Below, piece after piece: positions 42,876 through 51,178 of a stretch of 53,158 bases of DNA. The notes under the pieces are model-generated. The model saw only the letters and a list, made by a program, of their open reading frames with translations. It had not been told where the DNA came from and did no database searches. Position 1 is the stretch's first letter. Each line of letters starts with the position of its first letter. This DNA is from Thermococcus sp. M39 (GTDB taxonomy: Archaea > Methanobacteriota_B > Thermococci > Thermococcales > Thermococcaceae), in contig NZ_SNUG01000009.1 in NCBI RefSeq assembly GCF_012027325.1, forward strand, positions 1-53,158, read 5' to 3'. A program made the translations under genes and the position numbers.

Positions 42876-44738
42876 CTAGCTCTCGACGTCCAACACCTTA
42901 ACCACAAAGGCCAGCAAATCTGTCAGCTCCTTCACTCTTGTTTCTGGTGAAGCTCCCATGTGGCCGCTCTTCGTCTCGACTCTCAAATAGACTGGAGCAT
43001 TCACCTCTTTTAGACGCATGAGGAACTTTAATGCGTGAGCTGGATGAACTCTATCATCATGCAGACCTGTATAGATGAGCGTTGGCGGGTATTTTTGAGG
43101 CTTCACATTGTGATAAGGTGAATACTTCAGCAGAAATTCCCTATCCTTTGGATCATCAGGGTTTCCATATTCCGGAATCCAGACGCTGCCGATGTAGAGC
43201 TTGTGGAAGCGGAGCATATCAATGACTGGATATCCAATTAAAGCGGCGTCCATAACATCTGGTCTCTGTGTTAGCACGGCAGAAACTAAAAGTCCGCCGT
43301 TGCTCCTTCCCCAAGCAACAACTTTATAGCCCTCGCTCTTCAACTTCTCCAAAACAGCTATGAAGTCATCAAAGACGTTCTGCTTGTTCTCTCTCATTCC
43401 AGCTCTGTGCCACTCCTCACCGTACTCGCTACCACCCCTTAGATTTGCCATAACAAAGGTTCCACCGCGCTCGATGAAGGGAATCACCTGAGGAATGAAC
43501 CTTGGGAGCAAGGCAATGTTGAAGCCGCCGTATCCAAAGACCCAAGCTTTTTTGTCTTCTGCTCCTTTTTTCTTAACCACAAAGTAGTGAATCCTGGTGC
43601 CGTCTTTTGATACTGCAAAGTCTTCACTTACTTCAAATTCTCCTTCAACTTTAACTTCATCAACCAGCTCAAGCTTTTCCCTAAAGCGGTAGAGCCTGTA
43701 GGGGACTGTAAAGCTTTCGTATCTGAGTAAAATCTGTTTTCCATCGCTGTCAAGCGGGTAAACCTGTCCTGGTATCTCAAAGCTTATCTCTTCCCTAAGC
43801 CTTCCATCAAGAGTGAACACCTTGAGCTTTGAAGAAGCGTGAACTAAGTATCCAGCGAGTATTTTATTATTGACGATAACAGCCCACTCAAGCGGAAACT
43901 CATCTTCTGGAATTATTTCCTCAGCTTTGTTATTTTCGATTGCAATGATCTTTCCAAGGCCTTTTCCTTCGCGCGTGTAGATGTAGAGCTTTCCGTTGAT
44001 GACATCTATCGGATAAGCTGGAGCATCGCTTGAATATACTTTCTCCCACTTTTCTGGCTCGTCAATTGGGCCGAGGTAGATATCCGCTTTGTTCCAGCCG
44101 AATGTAACCGTCAGCATTGCCCACTTTCCATCTGTGCTTTTGCGCAGATTCATAAAGTAGCCTGAGCCAAGTCCCTTACCGAATACCATTATCTCCTCTT
44201 TTTCTTTCTTCAGAAAAATTCTCTCTGCTGGTGATTCCATACCATCAGGAGTTTTCTCCTTCCTGTAAAAGCGGGCGAAATAATAACCGTCATCAAGGAA
44301 AACAATGTTCCACAAGGAAGGCTTGATCTCCTCAATGATTTCTCCAGTTTTAAGGTCAATTATTCTCGTTATCCCTTCATCAGCCCCTCCAATTGAAAAG
44401 TTGTAGGCTAATCTTCTCCCTTCCTTGTCAACGGTGAAACTCTGAAGAAGAACCTCATCGCAAAGTTCCTCTTCAAGCTTTTTAGAATCAACTATAATCT
44501 CTCCAGTTTCAAAGAGCTTTATGAGCTGTCTCCCTGCTTCATTTATCTTTACAAAGGTTCCTCTCTTTGTAATCTGAGCTTCCCAGATGTTGGGCAGGTA
44601 ATAATACTTCCTAACTTCATCAATCAGCTTTTCTGGTAAATCTCCAATGAATTCCCTAAAGCGCTTGTTCTCTTCCTCAACTAGCTTGAGAACGCGCTCA
44701 TCATTTAGATTCTCCGTCCAGATGTATGGATCTTCCAT
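42876..44738 (-). CDS. Prolyl oligopeptidase
   Basis: This 620-residue S9-family serine peptidase cuts short peptides after proline in the cytoplasm, as in the well-studied P. furiosus enzyme of about 616 residues. A beta-propeller (about 60-370) precedes the alpha/beta hydrolase domain. The catalytic Ser is in VAWGRSNGGLLV, the Asp in TGLHDDRVHPAHALKF, and the His in TKSGHMGASPE near the end. FGYGGFNIALLP and RGGSEYGEEWHRAG are conserved. The ATG at 44738 follows GGTGGTT. It is divergent from the ABC fusion gene, with the TATA boxes in the 104-base spacer. Confidence 0.95.
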   Translation of the reverse strand: MEDPYIWTENLNDERVLKLVEEENKRFREFIGDLPEKLIDEVRKYYYLPNIWEAQITKRGTFVKINEAGRQLIKLFETGEIIVDSKKLEEELCDEVLLQSFTVDKEGRRLAYNFSIGGADEGITRIIDLKTGEIIEEIKPSLWNIVFLDDGYYFARFYRKEKTPDGMESPAERIFLKKEKEEIMVFGKGLGSGYFMNLRKSTDGKWAMLTVTFGWNKADIYLGPIDEPEKWEKVYSSDAPAYPIDVINGKLYIYTREGKGLGKIIAIENNKAEEIIPEDEFPLEWAVIVNNKILAGYLVHASSKLKVFTLDGRLREEISFEIPGQVYPLDSDGKQILLRYESFTVPYRLYRFREKLELVDEVKVEGEFEVSEDFAVSKDGTRIHYFVVKKKGAEDKKAWVFGYGGFNIALLPRFIPQVIPFIERGGTFVMANLRGGSEYGEEWHRAGMRENKQNVFDDFIAVLEKLKSEGYKVVAWGRSNGGLLVSAVLTQRPDVMDAALIGYPVIDMLRFHKLYIGSVWIPEYGNPDDPKDREFLLKYSPYHNVKPQKYPPTLIYTGLHDDRVHPAHALKFLMRLKEVNAPVYLRVETKSGHMGASPETRVKELTDLLAFVVKVLDVES

Positions 44739-44842
44739 TTAAACCACCATTAAGATGTTGGGCTTAGCGTTATTAAATGCATTATGGTGAGGCATAGACT
44801 AACCTTAAATACACAAAAAGCGAATTTTCGATGGTGATAACA

Positions 44843-46747
44843 ATGATTCTTAGGGGTAAAGTCGTTGGTAGTGAAATTCCGCGCTTCAAGCACCGATGGT
44901 TTGGAATTCTTGAAGTTGAAGCTGAGGGGGAGAAGTACAAGCTCTATATGAGCGGTGTTGCCCAGTGGTTTGTAACTGGGGATGAAGTTGAAATTCATAT
45001 AAAGAAAAAGCCGAAAGTCAAAAACGGCGAAAAAATTCTTAATTTTGACGATTATGAGCTTTATAAGTTCTACCAAGGGGATAAAATTAAAGTGTGGCCA
45101 CTGTGGGAGAGGGAGTATGAAGCAAAGCGCTATTCTCCGCTAACCGGTGAGCTACTCTATACCTATAAAATTAAGGCGAGGGAAGCAACTTATGAGAGTG
45201 ACTTTGAGGCGATAGCGGAGCTTGAGCAGTATCACTATGCATCTCAGAAGGAGAAAGTAGCACTGTGGAGGTGTGAAAACGGACATATATTTGAAGCGAA
45301 TACCAAGCAGAAGTGTCCGGTCTGCGGGAGCGAAGATGTCCACATCTTAGAGATTAAAGGTTCAACTCCAGCCTCACGCTTCCTAATCCTTGAGCTTGAG
45401 AACAGAGAGGAGTATGAGCCAAGGATTTTAGCTTATGTAAGGGTTGACCCCCCAATTCCCCTGATGCACAGACGATTGCCTAACGGTGAAATAGAGAAGA
45501 ACATCCGTGAAAGGGTCTTTCCAGAGGACTGGTTCCATCCAGCATTCTGGCCAGAGAAAATTTTGAAGGATCTTTATGAAGAGCTTAAAAAGAAATACTC
45601 CAAGAAAGTTGCTCGTTCAATGCTCTGGGAGAAAGCAAAATGGCAAGCCTTAAGAGAGAGCAACACTGCTGGAGCGAGAATTGCAAGAGTTGTTGTTCAT
45701 CCAGACTACCGCTCCGATGGACTTGGTCAATTGAGCGTTAAAGCTGCTCTGGAGTGGATAGCTGAGAGAAGAATCCCGGAAATGAGAAAGAGGAAGCACA
45801 TCGTTGAAACCATTGCCCAGATGGCTAGATATAATCCCTTCTTTGAAAAAGTTGGCTTTAAGTTCCTATGGGAAACAGCAAGCGGGAGACCTGTTCTATT
45901 TTACCCGCTGACTGATGAAGCTAAAGAATACATCGAGAGATTTTTGAAAGAAGACCCATATGCCCCCAAAGATGGAAGACTGTGGAGGCCGAGCTACGGA
46001 AAGGTTGAGCCGTTAAAGAGTTCGATAGTATTCAAAAATGTAAGCAAGGTTTTCGAGAGCGAGCTTGACATAAAAGGTCTTCCTGAGGAAATTCAAGAGC
46101 TTTTGAGGGCATTTGGGGTTAGACACAGGGTTATACAGAGACCCGTTTTGAGAAATCTCAATTTTGAAATCAAACCAAAAGAATTAATTGTTATCGTTGG
46201 GGCAAGCGGAGCTGGAAAGACGACACTTTTACGCTTAATCCTTGGAGCAGCTAAAGGCTACTGGGAGGAGAAGTACAGACCAACAAGCGGAAAAATTGAA
46301 GTTCCGGATAATGTTAAGGTTTCAGTTATGATTCCTGGAGAGTTTGAACCTTCTTTTGGTTCAGAGAGCATATTAGAACACGTTTACAGAAAAATCAAGG
46401 ATTTAAATGCGGCAGTTGAAGTTTTAAACCGCTCTGGCTTGAGTGATGCTGTGCTTTACAGGGCAAAGTTTGGTGAGCTCTCCACAGGGCAGAAGGAGAG
46501 GGCTAAGATCGCATCTCTGCTTGCAGAGAAGCCGAATCTATTACTTATGGACGAGTTTGCTGCTCATCTTGATACTCTAACTGCTATGAGGGTTGCAAAG
46601 AAGGTCAGCGAGATAATTCGTGAAGCTGGAATTACGGCAGTGATAATCACCCACAGACCGGAGGTCGTTAAAGCCCTCGACCCTGATAAGGTGCTCTTTG
46701 TTGGCTACGGCACAGTTAGAGTTAGTGATGGAAGTGCTCACTCTTGA
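44843..46747 (+). CDS. ABC ATPase fused to zinc ribbon and GNAT-like domain (COG2401 type)
   Basis: This 634-residue soluble fusion has an N-terminal beta domain (1-110), a zinc ribbon (Cys144 and CPVC near 158-161), a GNAT-like region (about 175-390; IARVVVHPDYRSDGLGQLSVKAALEWI) and an ABC ATPase (about 405-634). The ATPase has Walker A GASGAGKTT, signature LSTGQKERA, Walker B LLLMDEFAAHLD and ITHRP. There is no transmembrane part, so it is not a transporter. COG2401 is this fusion and has no known function; a translation or RNA-modification role is guessed. The ATG at 44843 has GGTGAT upstream. Confidence 0.85.
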   Translation: MILRGKVVGSEIPRFKHRWFGILEVEAEGEKYKLYMSGVAQWFVTGDEVEIHIKKKPKVKNGEKILNFDDYELYKFYQGDKIKVWPLWEREYEAKRYSPLTGELLYTYKIKAREATYESDFEAIAELEQYHYASQKEKVALWRCENGHIFEANTKQKCPVCGSEDVHILEIKGSTPASRFLILELENREEYEPRILAYVRVDPPIPLMHRRLPNGEIEKNIRERVFPEDWFHPAFWPEKILKDLYEELKKKYSKKVARSMLWEKAKWQALRESNTAGARIARVVVHPDYRSDGLGQLSVKAALEWIAERRIPEMRKRKHIVETIAQMARYNPFFEKVGFKFLWETASGRPVLFYPLTDEAKEYIERFLKEDPYAPKDGRLWRPSYGKVEPLKSSIVFKNVSKVFESELDIKGLPEEIQELLRAFGVRHRVIQRPVLRNLNFEIKPKELIVIVGASGAGKTTLLRLILGAAKGYWEEKYRPTSGKIEVPDNVKVSVMIPGEFEPSFGSESILEHVYRKIKDLNAAVEVLNRSGLSDAVLYRAKFGELSTGQKERAKIASLLAEKPNLLLMDEFAAHLDTLTAMRVAKKVSEIIREAGITAVIITHRPEVVKALDPDKVLFVGYGTVRVSDGSAHS

Positions 46748-46796
46748 CCATATTTTACTTTTCCTTTGAGCATGCAATATGGTAATGGTGATGTAA

Positions 46797-47474
46797 ATGA
46801 TTGAGATAGTGGAGAGAGAGTACGAGATAACTGATGGATTGAAGCTTATTATCAGCAATGTCAACGGATTAATCAAAATAAATGGTTATGAGGGAGATAC
46901 AATAAAAATGAAAGCAGAGAAGAAGTGGGGTCTTCTTGCGCCAGAGCCAAAAATCAAGGTAAAGAAGGAAGGAAATATTCTGAAAATCGAGGCTAAGTAC
47001 AAGAAAACTTTTGGGATTAGCTTAGGTGGAAGCTCAGTAAACTTTGATATTCTTGTTCCGAAAACCGTCGAAGTAGAGAAAGTCGGCAGTGTAAACGGCA
47101 AAATCTCAATTTCAGATGTCAGTGGAGTTATTAAAATTGGAAACGTAAATGGGTCAATTGAGCTTGAAAATGTAGAAGTTAGCAAAGTTGGGAATGTGAA
47201 TGGCTCAATAAAAGCTTTGTTAAGAGCAGTAAGAAACGACGTAAAGATTTCAACTGTAAACGGTTCAATAAAAGTTTTGCTCCCAAGAACTACTGATGCA
47301 ACAATTTTGGCAAGCACGACAAATGGGAGAATTTTAGCGGAGGGTTTTGAGAACGTTACAACTTCTTCGGCAGGGACATTTGGACCCAAGAGTTTCAGTG
47401 CACAGCTTGGCTCCGGAAACTATTCAGTTAAGCTCTCCACAGTAAACGGAAGCATAGAGATTAGGCTCATATGA
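46797..47474 (+). CDS. DUF4097-like beta-repeat protein
   Basis: This 225-residue protein of repeated beta strands has a short motif recurring as VNGKI, VNGSI and TNGRI (at least six times from about 98 on), as in the right-handed beta-helix of DUF4097 adhesin-like proteins. There is no signal peptide or membrane helix, so it is probably cytosolic or loosely attached. GGTGATG at 46787-46793 supports the ATG at 46797. It follows the ABC fusion gene by 49 bases. Its end overlaps the convergent CPBP-like gene by 8 bases. The function is unknown. Confidence 0.78.
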   Translation: MIEIVEREYEITDGLKLIISNVNGLIKINGYEGDTIKMKAEKKWGLLAPEPKIKVKKEGNILKIEAKYKKTFGISLGGSSVNFDILVPKTVEVEKVGSVNGKISISDVSGVIKIGNVNGSIELENVEVSKVGNVNGSIKALLRAVRNDVKISTVNGSIKVLLPRTTDATILASTTNGRILAEGFENVTTSSAGTFGPKSFSAQLGSGNYSVKLSTVNGSIEIRLI

Positions 47475-48066
47475 CACAGAGCACGTCAAAGACGGCTGAA
47501 CCAATCCAATGCAAAAGAAAGCTCGGCAGAAAGCTTTCGCTCTTTAAGTCCATTTTTGCGAAGATTATTCCGGCTATGAATGAGTATGGGATTTCCAATG
47601 GCGGCTTTCCTATGTGGATTAGAGTGTAGGGAATGTTCTGGGCTAAAATCCCAAGCCACTCGTTCTTTTTTACCAGCGGAAACAGCAGAATTCCTCTGTA
47701 GAATGCTTCGTGCGCAAACATTATGACTCCAACTAATAGCTCCTTAAAGATAAAATCACACCAAGAAGAGTAAATGAAAATCGGGTAAAAGCTCCGGAAG
47801 CTCTCCATTTTGGATGCATAAATGCTTAGCGGTAATGTTGCTAGGAAAAGAGCAAAAGCCCAGAGATAGCCTTCCTTTTTACCAACCTTAAACCCCAGCT
47901 CCTTTAGTTTGAATCCCAAGAGGTAAGCTACAATTAGGGGCAAAATAACGTAAAAGAGAGCGTCATAAAAAGCCCATTCGTAAATGTTGTTACCCCGATG
48001 CCAGTTGAGGACTATAAAGAGAAGAGAGATTAGATACAACCACTTCGAGTTCAGTGTTTTCTCCAT
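47467..48066 (-). CDS. CPBP-like intramembrane protease homologue (divergent)
   Basis: This 199-residue polytopic protein has about six hydrophobic segments. Three CPBP/Abi-type positions are present in weak form: AHEAFYRGIL (usually EExxxR, here HE), NIPYTLIHIG with a His, and LLHWIGSAVFD with a second His. The first Glu of the EE pair is His, so activity is uncertain. GGTGTGAT precedes the ATG at 48066, which is 3 bases after the stop of the orphan gene, so they form an operon. The family is linked to prenyl-protein cleavage or bacteriocin immunity, but the role here is unknown. Confidence 0.7.
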   Translation of the reverse strand: MEKTLNSKWLYLISLLFIVLNWHRGNNIYEWAFYDALFYVILPLIVAYLLGFKLKELGFKVGKKEGYLWAFALFLATLPLSIYASKMESFRSFYPIFIYSSWCDFIFKELLVGVIMFAHEAFYRGILLFPLVKKNEWLGILAQNIPYTLIHIGKPPLEIPYSFIAGIIFAKMDLKSESFLPSFLLHWIGSAVFDVLCVI

Positions 48067-48069
48067 TGA

Positions 48070-48984
48070 TCACACCAACAAACTGACAGTCAAAGTGTGG
48101 ATGTATCTTCTAACTTCTATCCCATGGTCTGTGAATACAATCCCAATTTCAAGGGGTCTTTTCGGATTTGCTCTTCTGTTGATTCTTATTCCTACCTCGT
48201 CACTAATTCTGTCCTTATTTATTCTTGAAAGCTCACTATACAGTAATGTGATGAAATTTCTGTAATCGTGCATCTCTTCCAAGAATTCTCTCTGTTCAGG
48301 ATTAAGTCTTGGGAATATGTACCTCATGAAAAATGTTTCAAAACTTCCTCTTGTTTCTAGAGAATACACAAATAGAAGCCTATAGAATTCTCTATTTTTA
48401 TTTCCAAACGAAGAATCTATGTGAAGTATTGATCTTCCTAGTAATTTACTGGCAATACTTAGATTCATGTTGATGGTCTGTATCCTCATGTCTCCTCCTC
48501 TAATTTGCATGTAGATGTACCTGTTATTTCCAAAATCCATGTATATGTCATCATAAAGGAGTATAAGCCGTCTGGGTTTTTGGAAAGTATATTCCAATAT
48601 ACGAAGGAGAATATTTTTTAATCGGCTCAATCTTCTTGGATTTCCGATTAATATTGTTTCTATGTTCATGATCTTTGAATACTCAACAGTATCATCATCA
48701 ACATGGAAAACAATAGCCCTCCTCCATGCGGGCAAGTTGTATTTTGTCAGAATGTTAAGATCTAAAAGTGATACTGGTGCTTCTTTTTCGTAACGACCAA
48801 ATCTCTTTCTGAAAATTACAATGGGATGATAACCAGAGGAGGGATTTAGAGGAGATACAGGAATTTCAGTAGCCTTTTTTAACGCTTCAATAGCTTTTCT
48901 AATTTTTGGAATATCATCCTTACTAAATCTATATGATAAATCTTCAAGCAGAATTTGCAGTTTTCTGTCATTTATACTCTGCAT
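48070..48984 (-). CDS. Orphan protein of unknown function
   Basis: This 304-residue soluble protein is not recognised. It is rich in Ile, Arg, Asn and Tyr, with a basic central region (NPRRLSRLKNILLRILEYTFQKPRRLILLYDD) and RYIYMQIRGGDMR later on. It has no signal peptide or membrane helix. The gene is more AT-rich than its neighbours, a sign of possible transfer. GGTGGTTT lies 3 bases before the ATG at 48984. It is the first gene of an operon with the CPBP-like gene. A defence or mobile-element link would be a guess. Confidence 0.6.
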   Translation of the reverse strand: MQSINDRKLQILLEDLSYRFSKDDIPKIRKAIEALKKATEIPVSPLNPSSGYHPIVIFRKRFGRYEKEAPVSLLDLNILTKYNLPAWRRAIVFHVDDDTVEYSKIMNIETILIGNPRRLSRLKNILLRILEYTFQKPRRLILLYDDIYMDFGNNRYIYMQIRGGDMRIQTINMNLSIASKLLGRSILHIDSSFGNKNREFYRLLFVYSLETRGSFETFFMRYIFPRLNPEQREFLEEMHDYRNFITLLYSELSRINKDRISDEVGIRINRRANPKRPLEIGIVFTDHGIEVRRYIHTLTVSLLV

Positions 48985-49063
48985 CTTAAACCACCAATAT
49001 TATAGGATGCCCAAAGAAGAAATAAAAATTTCTAAAACTCTAAAAAGAAGGAGACATTATTTA

Positions 49064-49954
49064 TCATTGGTTTTTATTGGTTTCTTTTTCAGTTTCTGCT
49101 TTCCCCTCTTCAGGATTTCTGCCTTCTTCAGTTTTCTTTTCTTCAGACTCTTCAACTTCACCTTCTTTAGATTCCTCGGTAATCTCTTCTTTGGTCTCGG
49201 CTTTAGCCTCTTCCTCAGCTTTCTTTACCTCTTCTTCAACTTTAAGTTCCGGAGGCTTCAAAAGCTCATCAATCGTAGGCTTAAACTCAACCTGCTCATA
49301 GCCAATGAATCTGAGGTCGCTCTCCAAGATGATTTCTCCGAGAATGAGTGTATTTCTGTCAATGTCAACGTCGCTAAAGTCGACTTTAACATCCTTCTCT
49401 CCGACCTCAATTTTAACTTTGCTCAAGTCCACCATTGGGAGTCTGAGCTCAATTAGGGCCTTGACCTTTTCAATTGGATCTTCAATCTTCTCTACAATTT
49501 CCACCTCATACACTATGGTCTTTCCAGCCAGCGGGTGGTTGAAATCAACCCTAACCCTTCCGCTTGAAACACTCAGAACTCTACCCTTAAGCTTCTTTCC
49601 ACTTTCAGTCTCTATCTCGACTTCTAACCCTGGGAATGGCATGATTCCTTGTCTTCTAAACTGACCAAGGGTAAATGTCTTGATGAGCTTAGGATCTCTC
49701 CTTCCAAATGCCTTCTCTGGAGGAACTTCAATTATGTATTTCTTCCCAACCTCAAGCCCTTCAAGCTGTTCATCAAGCCCTCTGAGAACATGACCAGCAC
49801 CGATTGCAATTGGCACCGGGCCGTAAATTCCTTTCTCACTGTAAATTCCAGCTTCCTTTGCAACTTCCTCATAGGTTGTGTCAAAGATTTCTCCAGTTTC
49901 TTTGACCTTTCCAATGTAATGAAGTCTTACAACATCTCCCTTTGCCACTTTCAT
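49064..49954 (-). CDS. Long FKBP-type peptidyl-prolyl isomerase with acidic tail
   Basis: This 296-residue archaeal FKBP speeds proline isomerisation and acts as a chaperone. The FKBP domain (about 1-150) contains GDVVRLHYIGKVKETGEIFDTTYE, IGAGHVLRGLDEQLEGLEVGKKY and VPPEKAFGRRDP, with an inserted flap (about 85-130) as in SlyD-like proteins. A second alpha/beta domain (about 155-230) is followed by a long Glu/Lys-rich tail (from about 235), probably disordered. The ATG at 49954 follows GGAGGTTA. The long archaeal FKBPs bind unfolded proteins. The acidic tail is longer than in many relatives. Confidence 0.93.
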   Translation of the reverse strand: MKVAKGDVVRLHYIGKVKETGEIFDTTYEEVAKEAGIYSEKGIYGPVPIAIGAGHVLRGLDEQLEGLEVGKKYIIEVPPEKAFGRRDPKLIKTFTLGQFRRQGIMPFPGLEVEIETESGKKLKGRVLSVSSGRVRVDFNHPLAGKTIVYEVEIVEKIEDPIEKVKALIELRLPMVDLSKVKIEVGEKDVKVDFSDVDIDRNTLILGEIILESDLRFIGYEQVEFKPTIDELLKPPELKVEEEVKKAEEEAKAETKEEITEESKEGEVEESEEKKTEEGRNPEEGKAETEKETNKNQ

Positions 49955-50072
49955 GAGCATAACCTCCTGTTTTTTAAGCTGGTTTAAATTGGGGAATTGG
50001 GTTTTTAAGCTTTTGCTGGTCTTGTGAACAATGCTTTAAAAGGGTGGGACTAATTTCTATTAGGTGATAGTA

Positions 50073-50912
50073 ATGCGGAAGATTTTTCTGCCACTGCTAC
50101 TTTTGATTCTTCTTCCGTTAGTGGCTTCTGCTCCAACAATTTCGGTAGCCTTCTGTTCCTCCGGTTTCCGGATAATAGTTGCTCCTACGACTTCTGGGGT
50201 AATATATGTGGGCGCTGGACTCTATGATCTGAAACCTCAGAATTTTGGCGAGTGCATAGCGATGTTTGACCCTCCAACTCAATATGCCCGCTTTTATTTG
50301 GTGAACTCAAGCGATGCCTACTATCTCGGCGGCTACTACGAGTATGGCACTGAGAACAGAACCCTCAATAAGGTACTATCTACGGTGGGGAGAAACGTTG
50401 TTCCAGTAATTGGAAATCACAGTGGTGATTATGTCATCTTTTCCTTCAAAAACGGAACATATAAAATTCCCGTCAAGGAACTGATGTTTTACTTGTGGAG
50501 TGACAGCCTATTAGATCATTTAGTGGCCTTTCCTTCTGGAATGGGAATTGTAATTGTTCCAGCAGTTGAAATTGATGCCATTGAAGGCAACTTCACAATC
50601 ATGAGAAAGCCCGGAAAGCAAGTTGATAAAACTCTAATTGTGTTCAATGTTACGTACCATGTGTTTATTGGGTATCCCATTATGATCAACGGCACAGCAA
50701 TTCGATGGGAAACTCAAAGGGTAGATAGGATGAATCTAACTTGGGATGAGCTTTCAGAGATGTTCAATAAGCCCATCTATGCTTTTTACTTTGATGGGAA
50801 AACGCTAAAGTCCTATCCTTTGATAAAGGTCAAGCTTTCATGGATTGGTAATGCATTTCATCTCTCCCCAAAGTACGAATTTATTAATCTCCCCCTTCAT
50901 ACGAACATATGA
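50073..50912 (+). CDS. Secreted or surface glycoprotein, unknown function (may continue into next frame)
   Basis: This 279-residue protein has a signal peptide (LPLLLLILLPLVASA) and an extracellular part with eight N-X-S/T sequons (NSS, NRT, NHS, NGT, NFT, NVT, NGT, NLT), so it is probably N-glycosylated outside the cell. AGGTGAT upstream supports the ATG at 50073. The protein stops without a membrane anchor. The next frame, overlapping by 4 bases, codes for a Ser/Thr-rich stalk and a C-terminal helix, so the two could be one original protein split at a run of five C (50891-50895). No family is recognised. Confidence 0.7.
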   Translation: MRKIFLPLLLLILLPLVASAPTISVAFCSSGFRIIVAPTTSGVIYVGAGLYDLKPQNFGECIAMFDPPTQYARFYLVNSSDAYYLGGYYEYGTENRTLNKVLSTVGRNVVPVIGNHSGDYVIFSFKNGTYKIPVKELMFYLWSDSLLDHLVAFPSGMGIVIVPAVEIDAIEGNFTIMRKPGKQVDKTLIVFNVTYHVFIGYPIMINGTAIRWETQRVDRMNLTWDELSEMFNKPIYAFYFDGKTLKSYPLIKVKLSWIGNAFHLSPKYEFINLPLHTNI

Positions 50913-51121
50913 CTACACAGAAAGAGATAAAAACAAAAACATTGAGCCCAAATCTCATTTCTGAAACATTTTCAACCTCCATACCCAGTACAAATCTTAG
51001 CAGTTCCTCTCTCATAAATCACACCGTTCAGAACAGCAAATCGGAGATTCCAAGACTTACCTCACTTCTCCTGATATTGCTGGTGGTTACCTCTGTCTCT
51101 CTATTCCTAAAACGCAGATGA
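50909..51121 (+). CDS. Ser/Thr-rich stalk plus C-terminal membrane anchor
   Basis: This 70-residue frame starts with an ATG that overlaps the stop of the previous gene (ATGA). It codes for a Ser/Thr-rich, low-complexity stretch with two sequons, then one hydrophobic helix and KRR, which is a typical archaeal surface-protein anchor. No signal peptide or ribosome site of its own is visible. It is thus more likely the 3' part of the preceding surface protein (minus-one shift) or a coupled partner than a free-standing protein. Confidence 0.5.
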   Translation: MTTQKEIKTKTLSPNLISETFSTSIPSTNLSSSSLINHTVQNSKSEIPRLTSLLLILLVVTSVSLFLKRR

Positions 51122-51178
51122 TTGCCATCAACGATAGTCTAATAAAACCTAAACAAAAATTTTCTTCAGGTGATAAAA

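Noticed and set aside
49007-49456. Phe/Leu-rich 149-codon plus-strand frame
   Set aside because: It is the antisense of the Glu/Lys-rich tail of the FKBP gene, a common artefact.
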